NCBI RefSeq assembly: GCF_050436995.1
Contig: NC_134745.1
Location: forward strand, 2,914,001 to 2,978,000
Direction: 5' to 3'
Source of the DNA: Anticarsia gemmatalis
Lineage: Eukaryota > Arthropoda > Insecta > Lepidoptera > Erebidae
DNA: 64,000 nucleotides
Part shown: in pieces, positions 1 to 13,214 of the stretch
Numbering within the stretch: position 1 is the first letter of the stretch
Layout: each line of letters opens with the position of its first letter
The notes under the pieces: model-generated
What the model saw: the letters and a program-made list of their open reading frames with translations, nothing else
What the model was told of the DNA's origin: nothing
Database searches by the model: none
Position numbers and translations under genes: made by a program

Positions 1-1148
1 TGTCAAACTTAGCAACAGCAAAATACCTACAAAATACATACAGAATGAGCGTGTTTTTCCCGAATATTTCAGTATATCGTCGAAAAAGCTTTGATCAGCA
101 TGTTGACATATAAAAGGCTAAAATTCCGGGTGCTTTTTGTCCATATGTGTATTGTCAATAACAGAAACAACGCTTTGACCATTCATGGATAAATGGATTA
201 GATAGAATTATTATAAAAGCCATTTTAACATGCCCATTCAGAATTCACGGGAGATCCGAATTCAATCGACTATAGTTTATAGTACTTAAATGTGTTTGTT
301 AGTAAATTTACCGTTTAACTGCTTTTTCTATGGATATATTATGTTGTATTTTTTTTTTACAAAATGATAGTGCCTAAATAGTTAAATCAGTAGATTTTTC
401 CTCTGATATGAATTAGCGTGATCCACAAGTAAACTTGAACTTCATTGAACTTTATGTCCGTACTTAGGATGTTTATAAAGTAATTTACTACACAAGATTA
501 TTGAGACGACAGCTGACAGTGAAAGACAGTGAATTAAGGCATAGTTTTTGACCACCATACGATTGACCCAAATACTAGGGTAAAACTAACAATATAGATC
601 ATTACATTGCATTGGTTTTTGTCTTGTAGTCCTTAATATTCTGCAAAAAGTCAAAGTTCCAATGATGCGACCAAAGAGAGCGTGGCCATTCTACTTTGCA
701 ATACCCTATTTTTCCCATATTCTCTTCAAAATGTCTCCAAAAACAGTACACATACAAACATGGTTACAGAACAGCCCGTCTGGCCCTAACTAAATTGTTG
801 TGAGCAATTTGCATTTTGATACAATTGGTCGTGGTTGCGCGTCGTGTCAACGCTAGACCCACCATCAACTAGGTTATTAGGATTCGTGCTCACCGATCAG
901 TGAAGGGTTTAAATAGGACGCGATGGGTCGACGACATGGTATTGTTTTATCTCTTTTATTACTGTTATTGGTGATATCCTAGCTTTGAAACTGTGAAAAG
1001 GCAGATATTTCTGTCTTCAGGTAACTTTTTCCGTAGTTATGCATTTGTCTGTTGCCAGTATCTGGTAAAAGCAACGACATTACTAAGAGAAATAAGGTTT
1101 GAGGTGATCAAAAATTTGCTCTAAAGTCTAAAGATGCCTAGATCTAGA

Positions 1149-1312
1149 ACACGGGATCCCAACCTTTTCTTAGTCCGGGACCACTTTTATATTATTCTTG
1201 TTAGCAGGGACCACTATCTAAGTATATTAAAAATAAAGTGTAAGACTCATCCTGAAAATGTAAACTTTTAAAATCACTCGCGGACCATATTTTGACTTGG
1301 TTGGGAACCACT
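1149..1312. mobile_element. hAT-type MITE with 8-bp target duplication
   Basis: The ends read ACACGGGATCCCAACC on the left and GGTTGGGAACCACT on the right, imperfect inverted termini of the hAT-like CAGTGGTTCCCAACC type. The 8-mer GATCTAGA flanks the element directly on both sides (1141-1148 and 1313-1320), as expected for hAT transposition. It is 164 bp and has no coding capacity. Confidence 0.75.
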
Positions 1313-1600
1313 GATCTAGAAGAAGTAAGAACACACTTTCTTAGGAAACTTAACATAATATCTTTAAGACAACAAGTTGAAATACAACACTAGACATGAT
1401 TAAGACTAATCAGCAGATAGGTACCTACATTAAAATATTTTTAGGTCTCATGCAAGCATTGATTGTATGTCACTACTTACTAACAGAATCGACAATAGGA
1501 AATACCCAGCAGAAAAACCCTATAACCTTCATATTATTATGCGGTTTAATACCTGGCTTAATACAATATAATACTTAAGTATTACAATACAACTAAATCC

Positions 1601-1969
1601 TTAGAAACTCGAGTCATCATCCGCATTTTCATGACGTACTAAGGTATTCCCACGAGTGATGGCTAAGAGGATGATGGCTTGGTAACAGCGCTCAACGGCT
1701 GTACGCAGCTGAAGGGTAGCCATCATAAATAATGAACAACCACGCATTATTAAACACTGAGGGCTACTTGGCCAAATTGGACGTTTCCTAATTAAGTTTA
1801 TAAAAAAACTTCCATCTTGAGTTTTTAAAGGATTGAGATGCCATTTTTTTGCTGGAGAAAGTAAAGTATCGTTGAATGTTTTTTCTTGCACATGTCTGTG
1901 TATTTTTTTTACTCGACATGGTACTATGGGTATTATGGGTAAGTATATTTTATTAAATACAATTTGCAA
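1601..1969 (-). other. Unrecognised 122-codon open frame
   Basis: An open frame on the minus strand, starting MQIVFNKIYLP and ending HENADDDSSF, is longer than most random frames here. I recognise no domain. A pyrimidine-rich CTTTCTCCAG acceptor-like site lies inside it near 1855, so the last 85 or so codons could be a terminal exon or part of a decayed retroelement. There is no neighbouring exon to confirm either idea, and chance is also possible. Confidence 0.15.
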
Positions 1970-2035
1970 TTTTTGAAATGTTTCATCCTCGCTAATTCGT
2001 TATTTTGTATTAAGTAAGTATTATATTTTATATTT

Positions 2036-2291
2036 TCTATACTAATATTATAAAGCTGAAGAGTTTGTTTGTTTGATTGTTAGTTTGAACGCGCTAATCT
2101 CAGGAACTACTGGTCCAATTTGAAAAAATATTTCAGTGTTAGATAGCCCAATTATCGAGGAAGGCTATAGGCTATATAACATCACGCTACAGTTATTCGG
2201 AGCGGAGTAGCAACGAAAAATGTTGCAAAAATGGGGAAAATTTTAACTCATTCTTTTAAGAGACGCAAGCGAAGTTGCGCGGGTCAGCTAG
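2036..2291 (+). mobile_element. Non-autonomous Helitron-like element
   Basis: The copy starts TCTATACTAATATTATAAAG and ends with a small hairpin (GCAAGCGAAGTTGC) followed by GGGTCAGCTAG and a T. A TC start, a 3' hairpin and a CTAG end next to T fit non-autonomous Helitrons. A second, more diverged copy lies at 62201-62440 in the same orientation. Confidence 0.65.
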
Positions 2292-2866
2292 TCTATACTA
2301 TAATGTAAATGCAAAAGTCTTCTTCTTTTATTTATTTTATATTTTATTTCATCCAAGAGATACGTAGCCTGTTTTAACTTATTTTGCTACAAAACGAAAC
2401 GGACAAAGGAGTTAAGAAAAAAAACCTTTTTGCAGCATCGAATCCGCATTATAAAACAAAAACAAATGAGAAATCTAATAATAAATATATTATACCAAAA
2501 ACCTAACCTAATAAAAATAACAGGTTATTCAAGGTTATTAGTACAGGTGCACAATCATTAATAAAACTAACACAATATTATTACATAATCAATAATAAGC
2601 ATTATAACTGGATGTCTTGAATGGACATTTTCTAAAGCAAAAGGAATGACAAGATATCTTTATTATTCTGTGAGTTGCACTGCCAAAGAATATAAATTAG
2701 ATACTTCGGTAATAAACAGGTCTGTCTGATTTGAATTAGTTACGAACTATTTCTAGACTCAGGTATTTGGCGAGAATGCTGTAATTAACGACAATCGTTA
2801 AGTAATGGTTGATTATGTATGGCTTTAATGCAATACTAACTGGTTTCATTCAAATGTTCGGCGTAT

Positions 2867-3039
2867 GTAGCTCGATTCTCTACTACTATCGACTACCGAC
2901 AACCGACCTGTCATCGAGAAATTTTGTATGAAAATCTGATCAGCGCCTCTGACGGATGTCGCAGGAAATATTTTGGCAATACATTTTAAATGTCAAAATT
3001 TCGATACTCGACAATACCGACTGTAAAGAATCGCGCTAC
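2867..3039. mobile_element. MITE with GTAGCTCGATTCT termini
   Basis: The left end GTAGCTCGATTCTCTAC pairs imperfectly with the right end GTAAAGAATCGCGCTAC. The roughly 173-bp element carries no gene. Related copies lie at 56581-57222 and, truncated, at 42690-42772. Confidence 0.6.
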
Positions 3040-3062
3040 TGGACATTCAAAGTTTTATATTA

Positions 3063-3272
3063 AACTAGCTGACACGCGCAGCTCCCCTCGCGTCCAAATT
3101 TTCCTCCCCTATTTCAGCCCTTAAGGGATTTTTGTAGAAAAAAGTAGCCTAAGTTTTGATCCCGGGATATCAGCAATCTCCATGGTAATCCAAATCGATT
3201 CGGACATTTCAAAATGAAAGCGTAACAGCCAAATAGACAGACTTTTGCATTTACAGTATTATAGTGTAGATT
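3063..3272. repeat. Degraded interspersed repeat
   Basis: Contains the motifs AGCTGACACGCGCAGCTCC, AAAAAGTAGCCTAAG and AAAGCGTAACAGCCAAATAG, which recur in lepidopteran intergenic repeats, usually next to an AGACTTTTGCATTTA tail as here. A related fragment is at 35690-35870. Family assignment is uncertain (RTE-related or Helitron-related). Confidence 0.45.
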
Positions 3273-3427
3273 AGTTAACTTGAAATACGCTAACGGCGCC
3301 GTTAAAATTTTCCCATAAGAGCCTTGACCTAGACCCTAATCATAACATTAAACTGTCATAAAAACTCCATTGTACACCAACCATTCGTCACATTTGGACA
3401 TAGCAACGAATTGCATCAACAATCTGA

Positions 3428-3521
3428 TGACGTCACCGCTCAAGACGCGTCGAGCAAGGACGAACACTTTCATCCCAGTATCGGAACAATTTAACAATAA
3501 AACCATCACGTGAGTCACGTG
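3428..3521. promoter_or_regulatory. Cluster of CRE, AP-1 and paired E-box sites
   Basis: A perfect CRE octamer TGACGTCA lies at 3428-3435. At 3507-3521 two CACGTG E-boxes are separated by AGT, and their overlap creates an AP-1 site TGAGTCA at 3511-3517. The cluster is compact and palindromic, but no gene start is recognisable beside it, so its role as an enhancer is inferred. Confidence 0.25.
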
Positions 3522-5115
3522 TACTCAACTGTGACTGACAGACAATCTAGCCTCATCTGAATGGGGAATTATGTTTTTACTATATCAGGCCGACGTGGGG
3601 CACTCACGGTAGCGGCTGCACCTAGTAAACTCGACGGTATACGGCTGCTAGTATGTCTGCCACCGTTTCATGTCCGCTGCTAACTTACCAGTAATGTCTA
3701 AATGTCATATTAATAAACACACTATAAACCTATTTTAGTTAAAAAGCTGCTATAATATGTTTTCTCTTTTTCATTTCGCTAAGGAGTGAAAGAGACAATC
3801 TAAGAGAGTAAGTCTATAAGTAAAGATGCTTAACGTCATGGAGCAAGATTTCGTGTTACGGCAAAGTGGGCAACACTCGCTGTCGATGATGGCCTGTGTA
3901 TGTAAAAACGACTCTAACATCGGACGCATTCTGCAAGCCCATTATCTATAAAATTTTATATAGAGAACGGAATTTTGATGTTTAATTTAGTACTAGAGAT
4001 GTGCTCTATTACACAAGAAGAAGAGGTACTCTAGTAACAAGGTACACTGCCTACTTCTGTTTAAAAAAAATACTATTTTTGTATAGCCACCGCAGCTTGA
4101 AATAATGATCTTCTTTTCGTCTATTATACATATCTATTTAGAATCGACGCAATTCTGATATGCTAATATTTTTATTCAATAGTAAATTAGACGTTCCTCG
4201 TAACCCAGACACAATTTACATAGTTCTGCGAACCAGAGGGCATGTTAGTGAATTCTAAAGTGTACACCTAAACGAAACATGGTCTCCACATCCAATTATA
4301 AATTCACAACAGACTGGTCTAGCTTTAAATAATTCAAATGTTATGCAGATATTCGACATGTTTATGCTTATATTGTAACATAGCAGGACATTTGTTTATG
4401 ACGAAATCATGAATGAAGCAGTCATTTGCTGGCAGATGGTGAACAGATGGAACGAAAGATTCGAGTAATTTTGTATGATTTATTGTTGAGAATGTCTTTG
4501 TGATAGACAAACACCTTGATTATGTAGGAATGTTTAAGTGTCGTCATTTTAGTAAAATTTGCATGTTTTAATGTGTTTATTGAGAAAATGACTTTTGTCA
4601 GAGTGAGTTTCCGCGAGCTCTTCATATTACAGTTTAAAATAACCATCAAAGAGTAATTAGAAAGAAGGAAGAAAGTTTGTTTAAGTTTTTTTAATTTTAT
4701 TTAGTTTATTCGGTAATAAATAATGCAAGTAAATGTCATTAGATTGAACTATCTAAATGAAATACGAGAAACGAAGAAAGGGCACTCATTGTGTCAACTG
4801 CATCAAATTGGTCATTGTCTAAATCTCAAATTAAATGATATCTATTAAGTGCTATTATTTTATACCATTACAAAACATCGTCTTAAAAACAGCTGGTGCA
4901 TAGTTTACTTTTTATTGTGAAATTACTATGTAAATAGATTATCTAGTCTATTGTGCACAGATGTTCGTAATTTATGTTCATTTAGAAAGTGTTCTATAAT
5001 AGACCCCGTTTAAGAAATTGTTCAATATTTGGTTAAGAAATATGGGACATGAGATTGGTAGAACAAATAACTTATTTTTTTTTAGTATGTATCATTTTTT
5101 AATATCATTTTTTTG

Positions 5116-5262
5116 ATTAAAAAGAGTGGCCAGGAGTTTCTTGCCAGCTCTTCTTTAACCCTACTTTCCGAACTGGCGGTAAATTCACTCTTTGCATCAT
5201 TGACTATCATAAGTGTCAGCATTTGACCTATATGAAATAAATGATTTGATTTTGATTTTTAC
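5116..5262 (+). repeat. 3' tail of a short retroelement (copy 1)
   Basis: The segment from AGAGTGGCCAGGAGTTTCTT to the tail AAATGATTTGATTTTGATTT is repeated in inverted orientation at 9042-9190. The simple TGATTTT-type tail indicates the 3' end of a SINE or truncated non-LTR element. Confidence 0.65.
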
Positions 5263-5324
5263 ATCATACACAACTAGGTAGTTATATAAACACACATTAC
5301 AACGTGATGAAACTAAAATTTGTT

Positions 5325-5452
5325 CAATACCTTTCTTGAGGGTATGCAAAGTCCCCAAAATGCGAACTTGGCCAGCGTGGTGGCTTCAAAGCCTTGTTCC
5401 TCCCATGTTCGAGAGGAGACACTTGCGCAGCAGTGGGACAATAACGAGTTTA
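5325..5452 (+). repeat. SINE fragment, same family as 58150-58473
   Basis: Matches the 3' half of the tRNA-type SINE in the brown-like gene: GGTATGCAAAGTCCCCAA, GGCCAGCGTGGTGG and CAGCAGTGGGACA occur in the same order and spacing. The tRNA-like head is missing. Confidence 0.65.
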
Positions 5453-8400
5453 AAAAAACTAAGTAGGTAGGTATACACATAACATAGTTTATAGAGTCTC
5501 TTCACGGTCACTACCATATTTACTGTGCCGAATAGGGTCTAAAATGATGTCATAGTGTTTACCGCAATGTAGACGCATTGTAAAATGCATGAATGGAGTA
5601 TGTATTGAGTAAAAGGACTAGATTTAAGATCGTTGACGAACATCCCGTTATTATGTGAGTCATAGGACGGAATGAAAGAAAATATTTCTGCATAAAAAGA
5701 TGACTCTACCAGGAAAAACAAAAGATAGACACACCCAGGTAACATACAATTTAAATATCGATGTTTGGTTTCAGTCACCACCTACAATAGTATGGGAAAG
5801 TACGCACTTCGTGAAACAAATCGTAAATAATGGTTTCCTTAAAATAATAACTATTTTAGGGTTACTTTCGGAAGTTTTTTAGCTTGTGTCTGTAGAGGTC
5901 AAATTGAGCAAAAGTTACAAAATATTTAGATTTTACTGAACAGAAAGATCCGAAACTTAGAAATAAATAAACATTGATCAGAACTGTAAGCCGAGATAAC
6001 TTGTAGAACTACCCAACATTAAAACAAAAGGAAACAGCCTCAATCTTGCCTAAACAAGTCCTAACAAAATAAAAGTAAATAAAACAGAAAGCAGCCAACT
6101 TATCAAATAGAACCGTCATTAACTAAAACCCGTGAGAAAAGCGAATCTAGGCAAAGTTTTAGTCAAAGTTAGGATAATAAAAGATTTCTTGGTTCATGAA
6201 GTGATGAATAGTAAACATAGGGATTTATTTTTTCATATGTAGTAAATAAAAGAATACTTGCTTAATACTTTATTCCTAAGCTATCTTATTAAAAATAACT
6301 AACTAGATAGCCTTAGTTTGATAAATAAGGGGAAGATCTAAAGCATTTTAGATAATGAAATTACTTTTGGCATTTACATTCTTATTTTATTCAAAAAGAA
6401 TATTAATACTTTATCTGTAAAATATTATTAATACCGAACTGCAAAACCTAATCATATTATTTCACTGAATAAAGCTTAATACAATATTTATATTACAAAT
6501 TCAAAACCAATTTAACGGAAAGTAATCGACAAAATCAATAAGTTTTTAACCCAAAACCCCTTACTACACGTTCATTGTAACTGTGGAACTCATTGCCGGC
6601 GTCATCTGTTCCACGTAGGCTTTCGAACTCAAACAATGTCTGGTCAAAAGTGGAAACAAAAACCCCCGGCTACAATGGGGAGGATCGGACGGCCTATTTT
6701 CACACGTCTCTTGACACCCAAAGGTAGGTAGCTGCCTGCATATTTCGGATTTTTAAGCCCCTTTATTTTTGTGTTGATGATATTTATAAGACCGTATTAT
6801 CGTTCGTTTCACTAGATACAAAACTTTTTTTTAAGTCTTAAGTATAGCCCTAAAATTTTAGTTAGTACAAAAGTATAAAATATTTTTATATCCGCACGTG
6901 GTTTCGTCACTTAGGTACCTAAATTAATCGAATTATGTTTGATCTTAAAAATACTTACCTACTTAACTTTACCTGAAGTGTGCATATTTTTGTAAATAAT
7001 ATTTATAGATACGTTGGTATTCCATAAATAAAGGAATTACAATTATTCCATTTTGGGTAACACACAACCTTGTTGTTAATTACAAATATTAAGTATCTAA
7101 TACGTAACCTAACTCTAAAATCATGTGATTAATTGAAACGGCTGCGTGTTCGTAATTAAATCACGTGCGATTTTGTTAACTGGATCATTTGTAAGTCCAA
7201 TTTTATTACGAACATACAGACACGATATGTTCGAAAGTGTTTTTGATCCATAATCATAACTGTTTACATGATTTCCGTGTAAGAAAAGTAAATTTATCAA
7301 TACATTTTCTGTGAATATTTTTAGCGTCTACTTTTTGCTATTGCCGTCGAACAAAATTAAGGAAAAGACCTCTTAAATGTTTATTTTATTCTGGTTTTTA
7401 GTATTTGTTCTTATAGGAGCAACAAAAATACATAAATAATACGACTCTTGATTTCATTCAGACAAACAGAAAGACAGGCAAGTCTGAGTAATAAGGTCCC
7501 ATTAATACCCTTTGGTTACTTAACCCTAAAAAGCGGGACTTAGTCACGATTATACTGGTTTAAAATTGAAAGGAACAAATGCGTTTGCAAATAATCTGCA
7601 TTTGTCCGTCAGCCATTGTGGTGTTCGCCTTTGCAGCTATTGTTTAGAATATTAACATGCCTCGCTATAAATGGACGGTGCGCGATCCTAATACCACTAC
7701 ACAGTTGGTAATCACGTTCTGTTCTTTGTAAATAATGATAATTATTTAGTAATATGTAATTAGTAATTATAATCTATAGTTCAATATGTCTATCACTGTG
7801 TCCGTTATGAATACAAAGTAACTAATTACGTTAAAATGTCTAACTAAAAATGTCTGTGTAAGATCGAATTCGTTCGTCCAGAAAGCAAGTAAATGCAATT
7901 TTAGTAAATGAATGCTATTAAATTGTACAGCAATTATATTGAATTGAATGGTCAGATTGGTCAGTCCTTAGTCGAAAAAAACCGATATACCTACATATCC
8001 GATAGAGGATGTGATATAGTAAAGAGATATATTAGTTACTAAGCAAACCTTTGTCTAGTTACCGTCTTCAAGTAGGTAAATTATTTTTAGAAATTTTCGT
8101 GTCTGTTTTAAGGTTAGTGACATTTGGCAATAGTGATCAATGTTTATTTTACGCATGTAATAGTCACGAATATGAATTTAATGTACACTTTCAAACGAAT
8201 ATATTTGTCGAAAACATGACACAATTGACGTTAGGATTAATTTGAAGTTTATTAAACCGCCATTTATTTGATTGATTTAGTTTAAAAGTGGGCAATTATG
8301 TGAAATAACGAGTGATTGTTAACGCTACTTCAAAATTCACATTAATTAAAAAACAGTTTCTAATGACAATATTTAGCAATAACGGCTGTTTTGACAATGA

Positions 8401-9041
8401 CATCTGACAAAAATGGATTCCTCGAAAAAAATACTGCCGATAGAAAAAACTGCTGTCATTACTGAACAAAAGTTAGTCGATATTTCCGCACTCAAATTAA
8501 AGAAGGAATATTTATAAATTTAGCCAGTAAGTTACCAAGAGGCGTCTCCACGGATGCCAGTGCAAGTCCGACAGTGCACTCCCTTTTATTTCTATTGAAT
8601 AAAAGACCTCTTTCATTGTTTAGTTCTACTTGCCGTGACAAATTTTATTATTGCTTCGTAACAGGCGGGGAATTTTGTGCTGGATCGTCTTACTCATAAT
8701 ACTGATGATGTGATACAGAATGATTATATTGTGATTTGTAAAACTACTACATACAACTACTTACCTATTTATGTAAAGACGGGGTATTCAATCTTCTGAA
8801 CACTTATTTTGTACATAATATGTATTTAATAATTTTATGCTTGCGTATTGCTTAAATATTAGCGTAGATATGAGAGACTATACAGACATAAAAGTCATTT
8901 TTATCTAAAGCATTTTAAACCAATGAGTGTATCTTAAGCATGCTGTGTCCACATCTAGAAATGTAGTTACTACTGCACGCTTCTCTTTATATTGTTCAAA
9001 ATAAGTTTTGTCCAGTTAAGTGGACCTATGTAAAAAGAAAT

Positions 9042-9190
9042 AAAATCAAAATCAAATCATTTATTAATTTAGGTCAAATGCTGACACTTATGATAGTCAA
9101 TGATACAGAGAGTGAATTTACCGTCAATTCGGAAGGTAGGGCCAATGACAAGAGCTGACAAGAAACTCCTGGCCACTCTTTTTAATCGCC
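9042..9190 (-). repeat. 3' tail of a short retroelement (copy 2)
   Basis: Reverse-orientation copy of the repeat at 5116-5262, starting with the complement of the TGATTTT tail and ending in AAACTCCTGGCCACTCTTTT. The two copies form a long-range inverted pair about 3.8 kb apart. Confidence 0.65.
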
Positions 9191-10670
9191 AAATGGTTTT
9201 AACAATATTTCTATTAGAATTGCTACCAACATCACTGAACACACCTAGGTCATAACAAATTAAATCAATATATTAAAGTGGTAGTAAACAAAATGTCAGG
9301 TGTATTGGAAGCATGATGGAACATTTTCAACTGTTACTATTTACAAATTTACTCTTACAAAAAGATACAATTCTCAGTGTCTCACGAATGTTGTCATTGT
9401 AGCAATTTATCGCAAAGACAAAATTAACGCCAGCTGTTTGTCCGGAAATTGGCGGCCGTTGTTGACATATTACATCGGTTTCACGGAGACATTGAGAGTA
9501 GAGTTACTAACAACTCGACAACTGTTTAAAGTGTATAATCAGTAAAAGTAGATCTTCTATGTTATTCATCATAAGATATGAAAATCTTTTTACGATGTTC
9601 ATCAAAATGTAACTTTATTTTTGTTAACTAAGTAGACCGTACCTACATATTTACAGTTTATGAGAATCGAAATGTAGAAAAAATGTGGTGAATGCACAGC
9701 ATATTTTTTTAAATATTTAGTAACGTAAATTAAATTAATATTTATGCGTAAAAATAAAAGTCATGTGTACCTACCCATACTTCAACATTTTTTCTCTTTA
9801 AAAAATAATCGATTGAAGCATCAAACAGCCTTGATCATTTTAAAAATAAAACGGTATTGATTATTATAAATTCAAGGGCTTAGTTAAGTGGTTGCCGGCT
9901 GCACGATCGCCTTACGCGTTGAACAGCCATTCAAGCATTGTGTGGGTGACCGCCATTGGTACGCGAACCCCTTTGGGTTACACTCGCCTGATCATTTACT
10001 GTTGCTATGCAAACTGATGTTTATTGTAGATGATAGTGGGATTTCGAAAGTGACTTTGATCTGTATGAGTATAGGCATTAGGCAATTTGAGTTTAACAAA
10101 TCGATATATTGGTAGGATGATTTGATTCGTTATGTGTTTTGATACGATTATTTTAATATCTCTTTCATTTTGTGTAATGGAGCGTAACCGCTCGTTAATT
10201 ACAAAATAATGTAATGTAGGTATGTTTATAAAATCGCAAATGATGGATTATAATTTTACAGTAATTAAAGAATTGTTTTTTTAGACTTTCTACAGTGAAA
10301 CGTAAGATATAGTTACGTGTTTTTAGTCTTTATATAAACTTTACTTATCATATACAATAATCGTTAACAATCTTAGAAAAATAGAGCACAAATGCAAAAA
10401 ACTGCTCGGTATGTTCCTATTATAAGAAAATTTCTCAAGATTTGACGTACCAGACATGCCTAAACGATAACATGAATTAATTTAGTTTGTTTGTACACCT
10501 GCAAAAGATAAGTTGTATTTGCATTGATAAAACGTGAATTTAGTGTATATCTCGTTTGATATCCAGTTGTCATGTCTGCGGTTAGAGAATTATGCAGTCG
10601 ATTAACCATGATAATGTTGGAATGCTGTTATGAGTTAAGACATCGGTAGTTTACTATAGAAGAAAGGTAT

Positions 10671-10788
10671 AATAGAATACGACTGACTGAGTCTGCCTGG
10701 GACCACGGTGAGTGCAACCTGCGCCGAAACGTTAGGCATTTTAAGGTAAAATGCATGTTCGCGTTAATTCCCGTATTATATTATACAT
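10671..10788 (+). mobile_element. Short retroposed insertion with 14-bp target duplication
   Basis: The 14-mer TAGAAGAAAGGTAT occurs directly at both edges (10657-10670 and 10789-10802). Between them lies a 118-bp insert containing GCGCCGAAACGTTAGGCATT and GCGTTAATTCCCGTATTATA. Target duplications of this length point to LINE-mediated retroposition of a SINE or a strongly 5'-truncated LINE. Confidence 0.75.
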
Positions 10789-12664
10789 TAGAAGAAAGGT
10801 ATTTTCATGATATAGATATCTGTCATTTCGCTCCAATGTGTGACGGTAATATCTAAGGCTTTTATGGTTCTTAAAGTGGACGATTCAAGTTGGTATTTAA
10901 ATGATGAGTATGTTTTTTGAGTAGGATAAAACGATATTATATTTCATAAATTATTTTAAAGTTAAACTACATTGTCGCTACATTTTACCTATTTCACCAC
11001 CGAAGAGTAAAAGTTGGTTGACTTTAAAGCTCATATTATTAAAGAACCGACATCCTTAGGAGCATAAAATTGAAACCAATCTGAATAAGTAAAGAATCTT
11101 TACCACTTTCCCACTCATTGCGCTTTAAAACTGAGTTAAAATTATACATTGAGCGTGAATCACGTATATGTGCATTTAAAATAATAAATTACCTTTGAAG
11201 CTTAACCAATTAATTATCTCTGAGTCTATACGAATTTGTAAAATAATAAATACACTGACAATGCAATTGATAACCATATTTTTGCAATTTCTGGGCAATT
11301 AATTATAAACTGTATATTTGAACAAAAATTTATGTCTCCACCGATTTTTTTCCGTGTGGACAAAAAAGATGTTAGAAGAGAAAACGTCACTTACTTAATA
11401 TTTAAAGTTTTAATGCATTTCTACTAATAATTTGAGGATAGTGTAACAATGCTTAACAGTAAGGATAGCTTTATTACGTTGTCACTACAGTTTTCCAGAC
11501 CATCTCTTTTTACGTCTATGGTACAAAGTGCCTGAATATTTGGTGTGTTGGTAACATAGTCGTGACTGACTTTTAATAGCTTGACAATAAAACTAGCACT
11601 TTGTTACTATTGGCAAGGCAAGGCTTTGTTATACATAGGGATGTATATTATTCTTAGAGTTCAGATAGTCTCAGTATTTCCTAGGATAGAAACTACAACC
11701 AAGTATCTAATCTAAAATACTTTCATCTAAACAAAACACAGGTTATTTGTTCCTGGATTACAAATGACAAAGTTTTCAATTCAGTAAAAAGGATTGTCTA
11801 TTTAATATAATTTAACTTTCTCCAAGCATTTAACTGATCACAACTTAAATTAGCTTTATTGTTTTGGATGCCACAAGGGGTTACCGCTAGGCGCCGCCAC
11901 TGCGCCTTAAGCTTCTATGTCAGAAATGAAATCATAACTGACGCGTTTATCTGTGGATTGTTGCTTATTTTAGAGCCTTTCCTTTCCTCAAATCTCGCTT
12001 TAAATTTACTTTTGGAATTTTGATAATTAGGTACATGTCTCAATAGGAAAATTAAATAATTATTCATTTTCCAGATTATGGATCAGATTCACGTATGACA
12101 AAAAAGGTAGATATAAGGCAATTGTAAAGTTATCGTCTAATTAAAGCGATATGAAATGGTCAACGCGTTTTTAGGACCGAGTGCCTATTAATGTTTTATG
12201 AGTTGACAAAACGACAAAATCACGCATTTAGATAAATGTTTTCAGTTGACTTTTACAAACAAGTAAAAGTTACAAACTATCATACAAAAATTATAATAAA
12301 CCTTTAACCTGTTAGTTACCATAACCAATACTCATCTGGAGCAAAATAATAAGACGTTAAGAACATCGTTTCTATAATACAACAGCGAAATTACCAGAAT
12401 AATGCCAACGTTTTGAGCTCACATTTCAATAGCCATACATTATTATTGTCTGGGTCCAAGCTTACCCTTCTAATAACGGCAAAACAGATATTATGTCGCA
12501 GATTACAGACACATGGCCAATATCGTATTACGTTTTAGATGACTGTACAAAGAACATGTAGTATAAAAAGTACTCGGATAATTTGTTGAACTAGTCGATT
12601 ATTTTTCGTAACTAGAATAATACCTACTCAAATGATTTTCGAAATGTGAAATTATGCAAACATA

Positions 12665-12755
12665 CATACATAAAATCACGCCTTGTTCCCATAGGAGTAG
12701 GCAGACAGCAAAGAACGCCACTTGGTACGATTCCTTAAAACTTTTCTTGCGAATT
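12665..12755. repeat. Interspersed repeat with ATCACGCCTTGTTCCC motif
   Basis: Contains CATACATAAAATCACGCC, TAGGAGTAGGCAGACAGC and AACGCCACTTGGTACGAT. The same ordered motifs return at 59545-59635 inside the brown-like gene. Family unknown. Confidence 0.55.
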
Positions 12756-13214
12756 TACATATATAATAATTAAAAGGATTCCTACGCATAACAGGAATAA
12801 TTTAAGTGACGAAAGGGGAGTCCTTTGCCATGTGGTGGGCTGGTGGGACATTCAATTTAGACGCGACGCTGAAAAGTCCTTAATTCGACTAAATTAAGCT
12901 CTCGTCTTGATTGTCTGGCAACCTTTGCCAATATCTTAGCTACTGGTAGGGACTGTGAATAGGATTGTTGGTATATCTACTTAAGATAATGCTATTGGTA
13001 GGGGACAGGACAGACACTACGGATTAGGTGCTTAGATATTCTGGTTAACAAAATAACAGCTGTTTTATTAAGTTACTGTATTTATCTGTGTATGGTTATT
13101 GTTAGGTACAATTTCGGCTAACGGTATGTCGCTACCTAAACTTTAAAGATTTTCCTATGCTACTAAATCACACATGCGCTCAGATATTCATTCATATTGC
13201 ACACAATTTGAAAC

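Larger units (their letters stand above)
1..13206. other. Gene-poor AT-rich stretch with scattered transposon remnants
   Basis: No coding exon of a recognisable family is seen on either strand. Short open frames are uncharacteristic in composition and lack recognisable domains. The supported contents are the repeats listed separately (hAT MITE, Helitron-like copy, GTAGCTCGATTCT MITE, two LINE/SINE tails, SINE fragments). If the candidate signal-peptide exon at 15313-15378 is real, this stretch lies downstream of it and could be its first intron. Confidence 0.5.
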
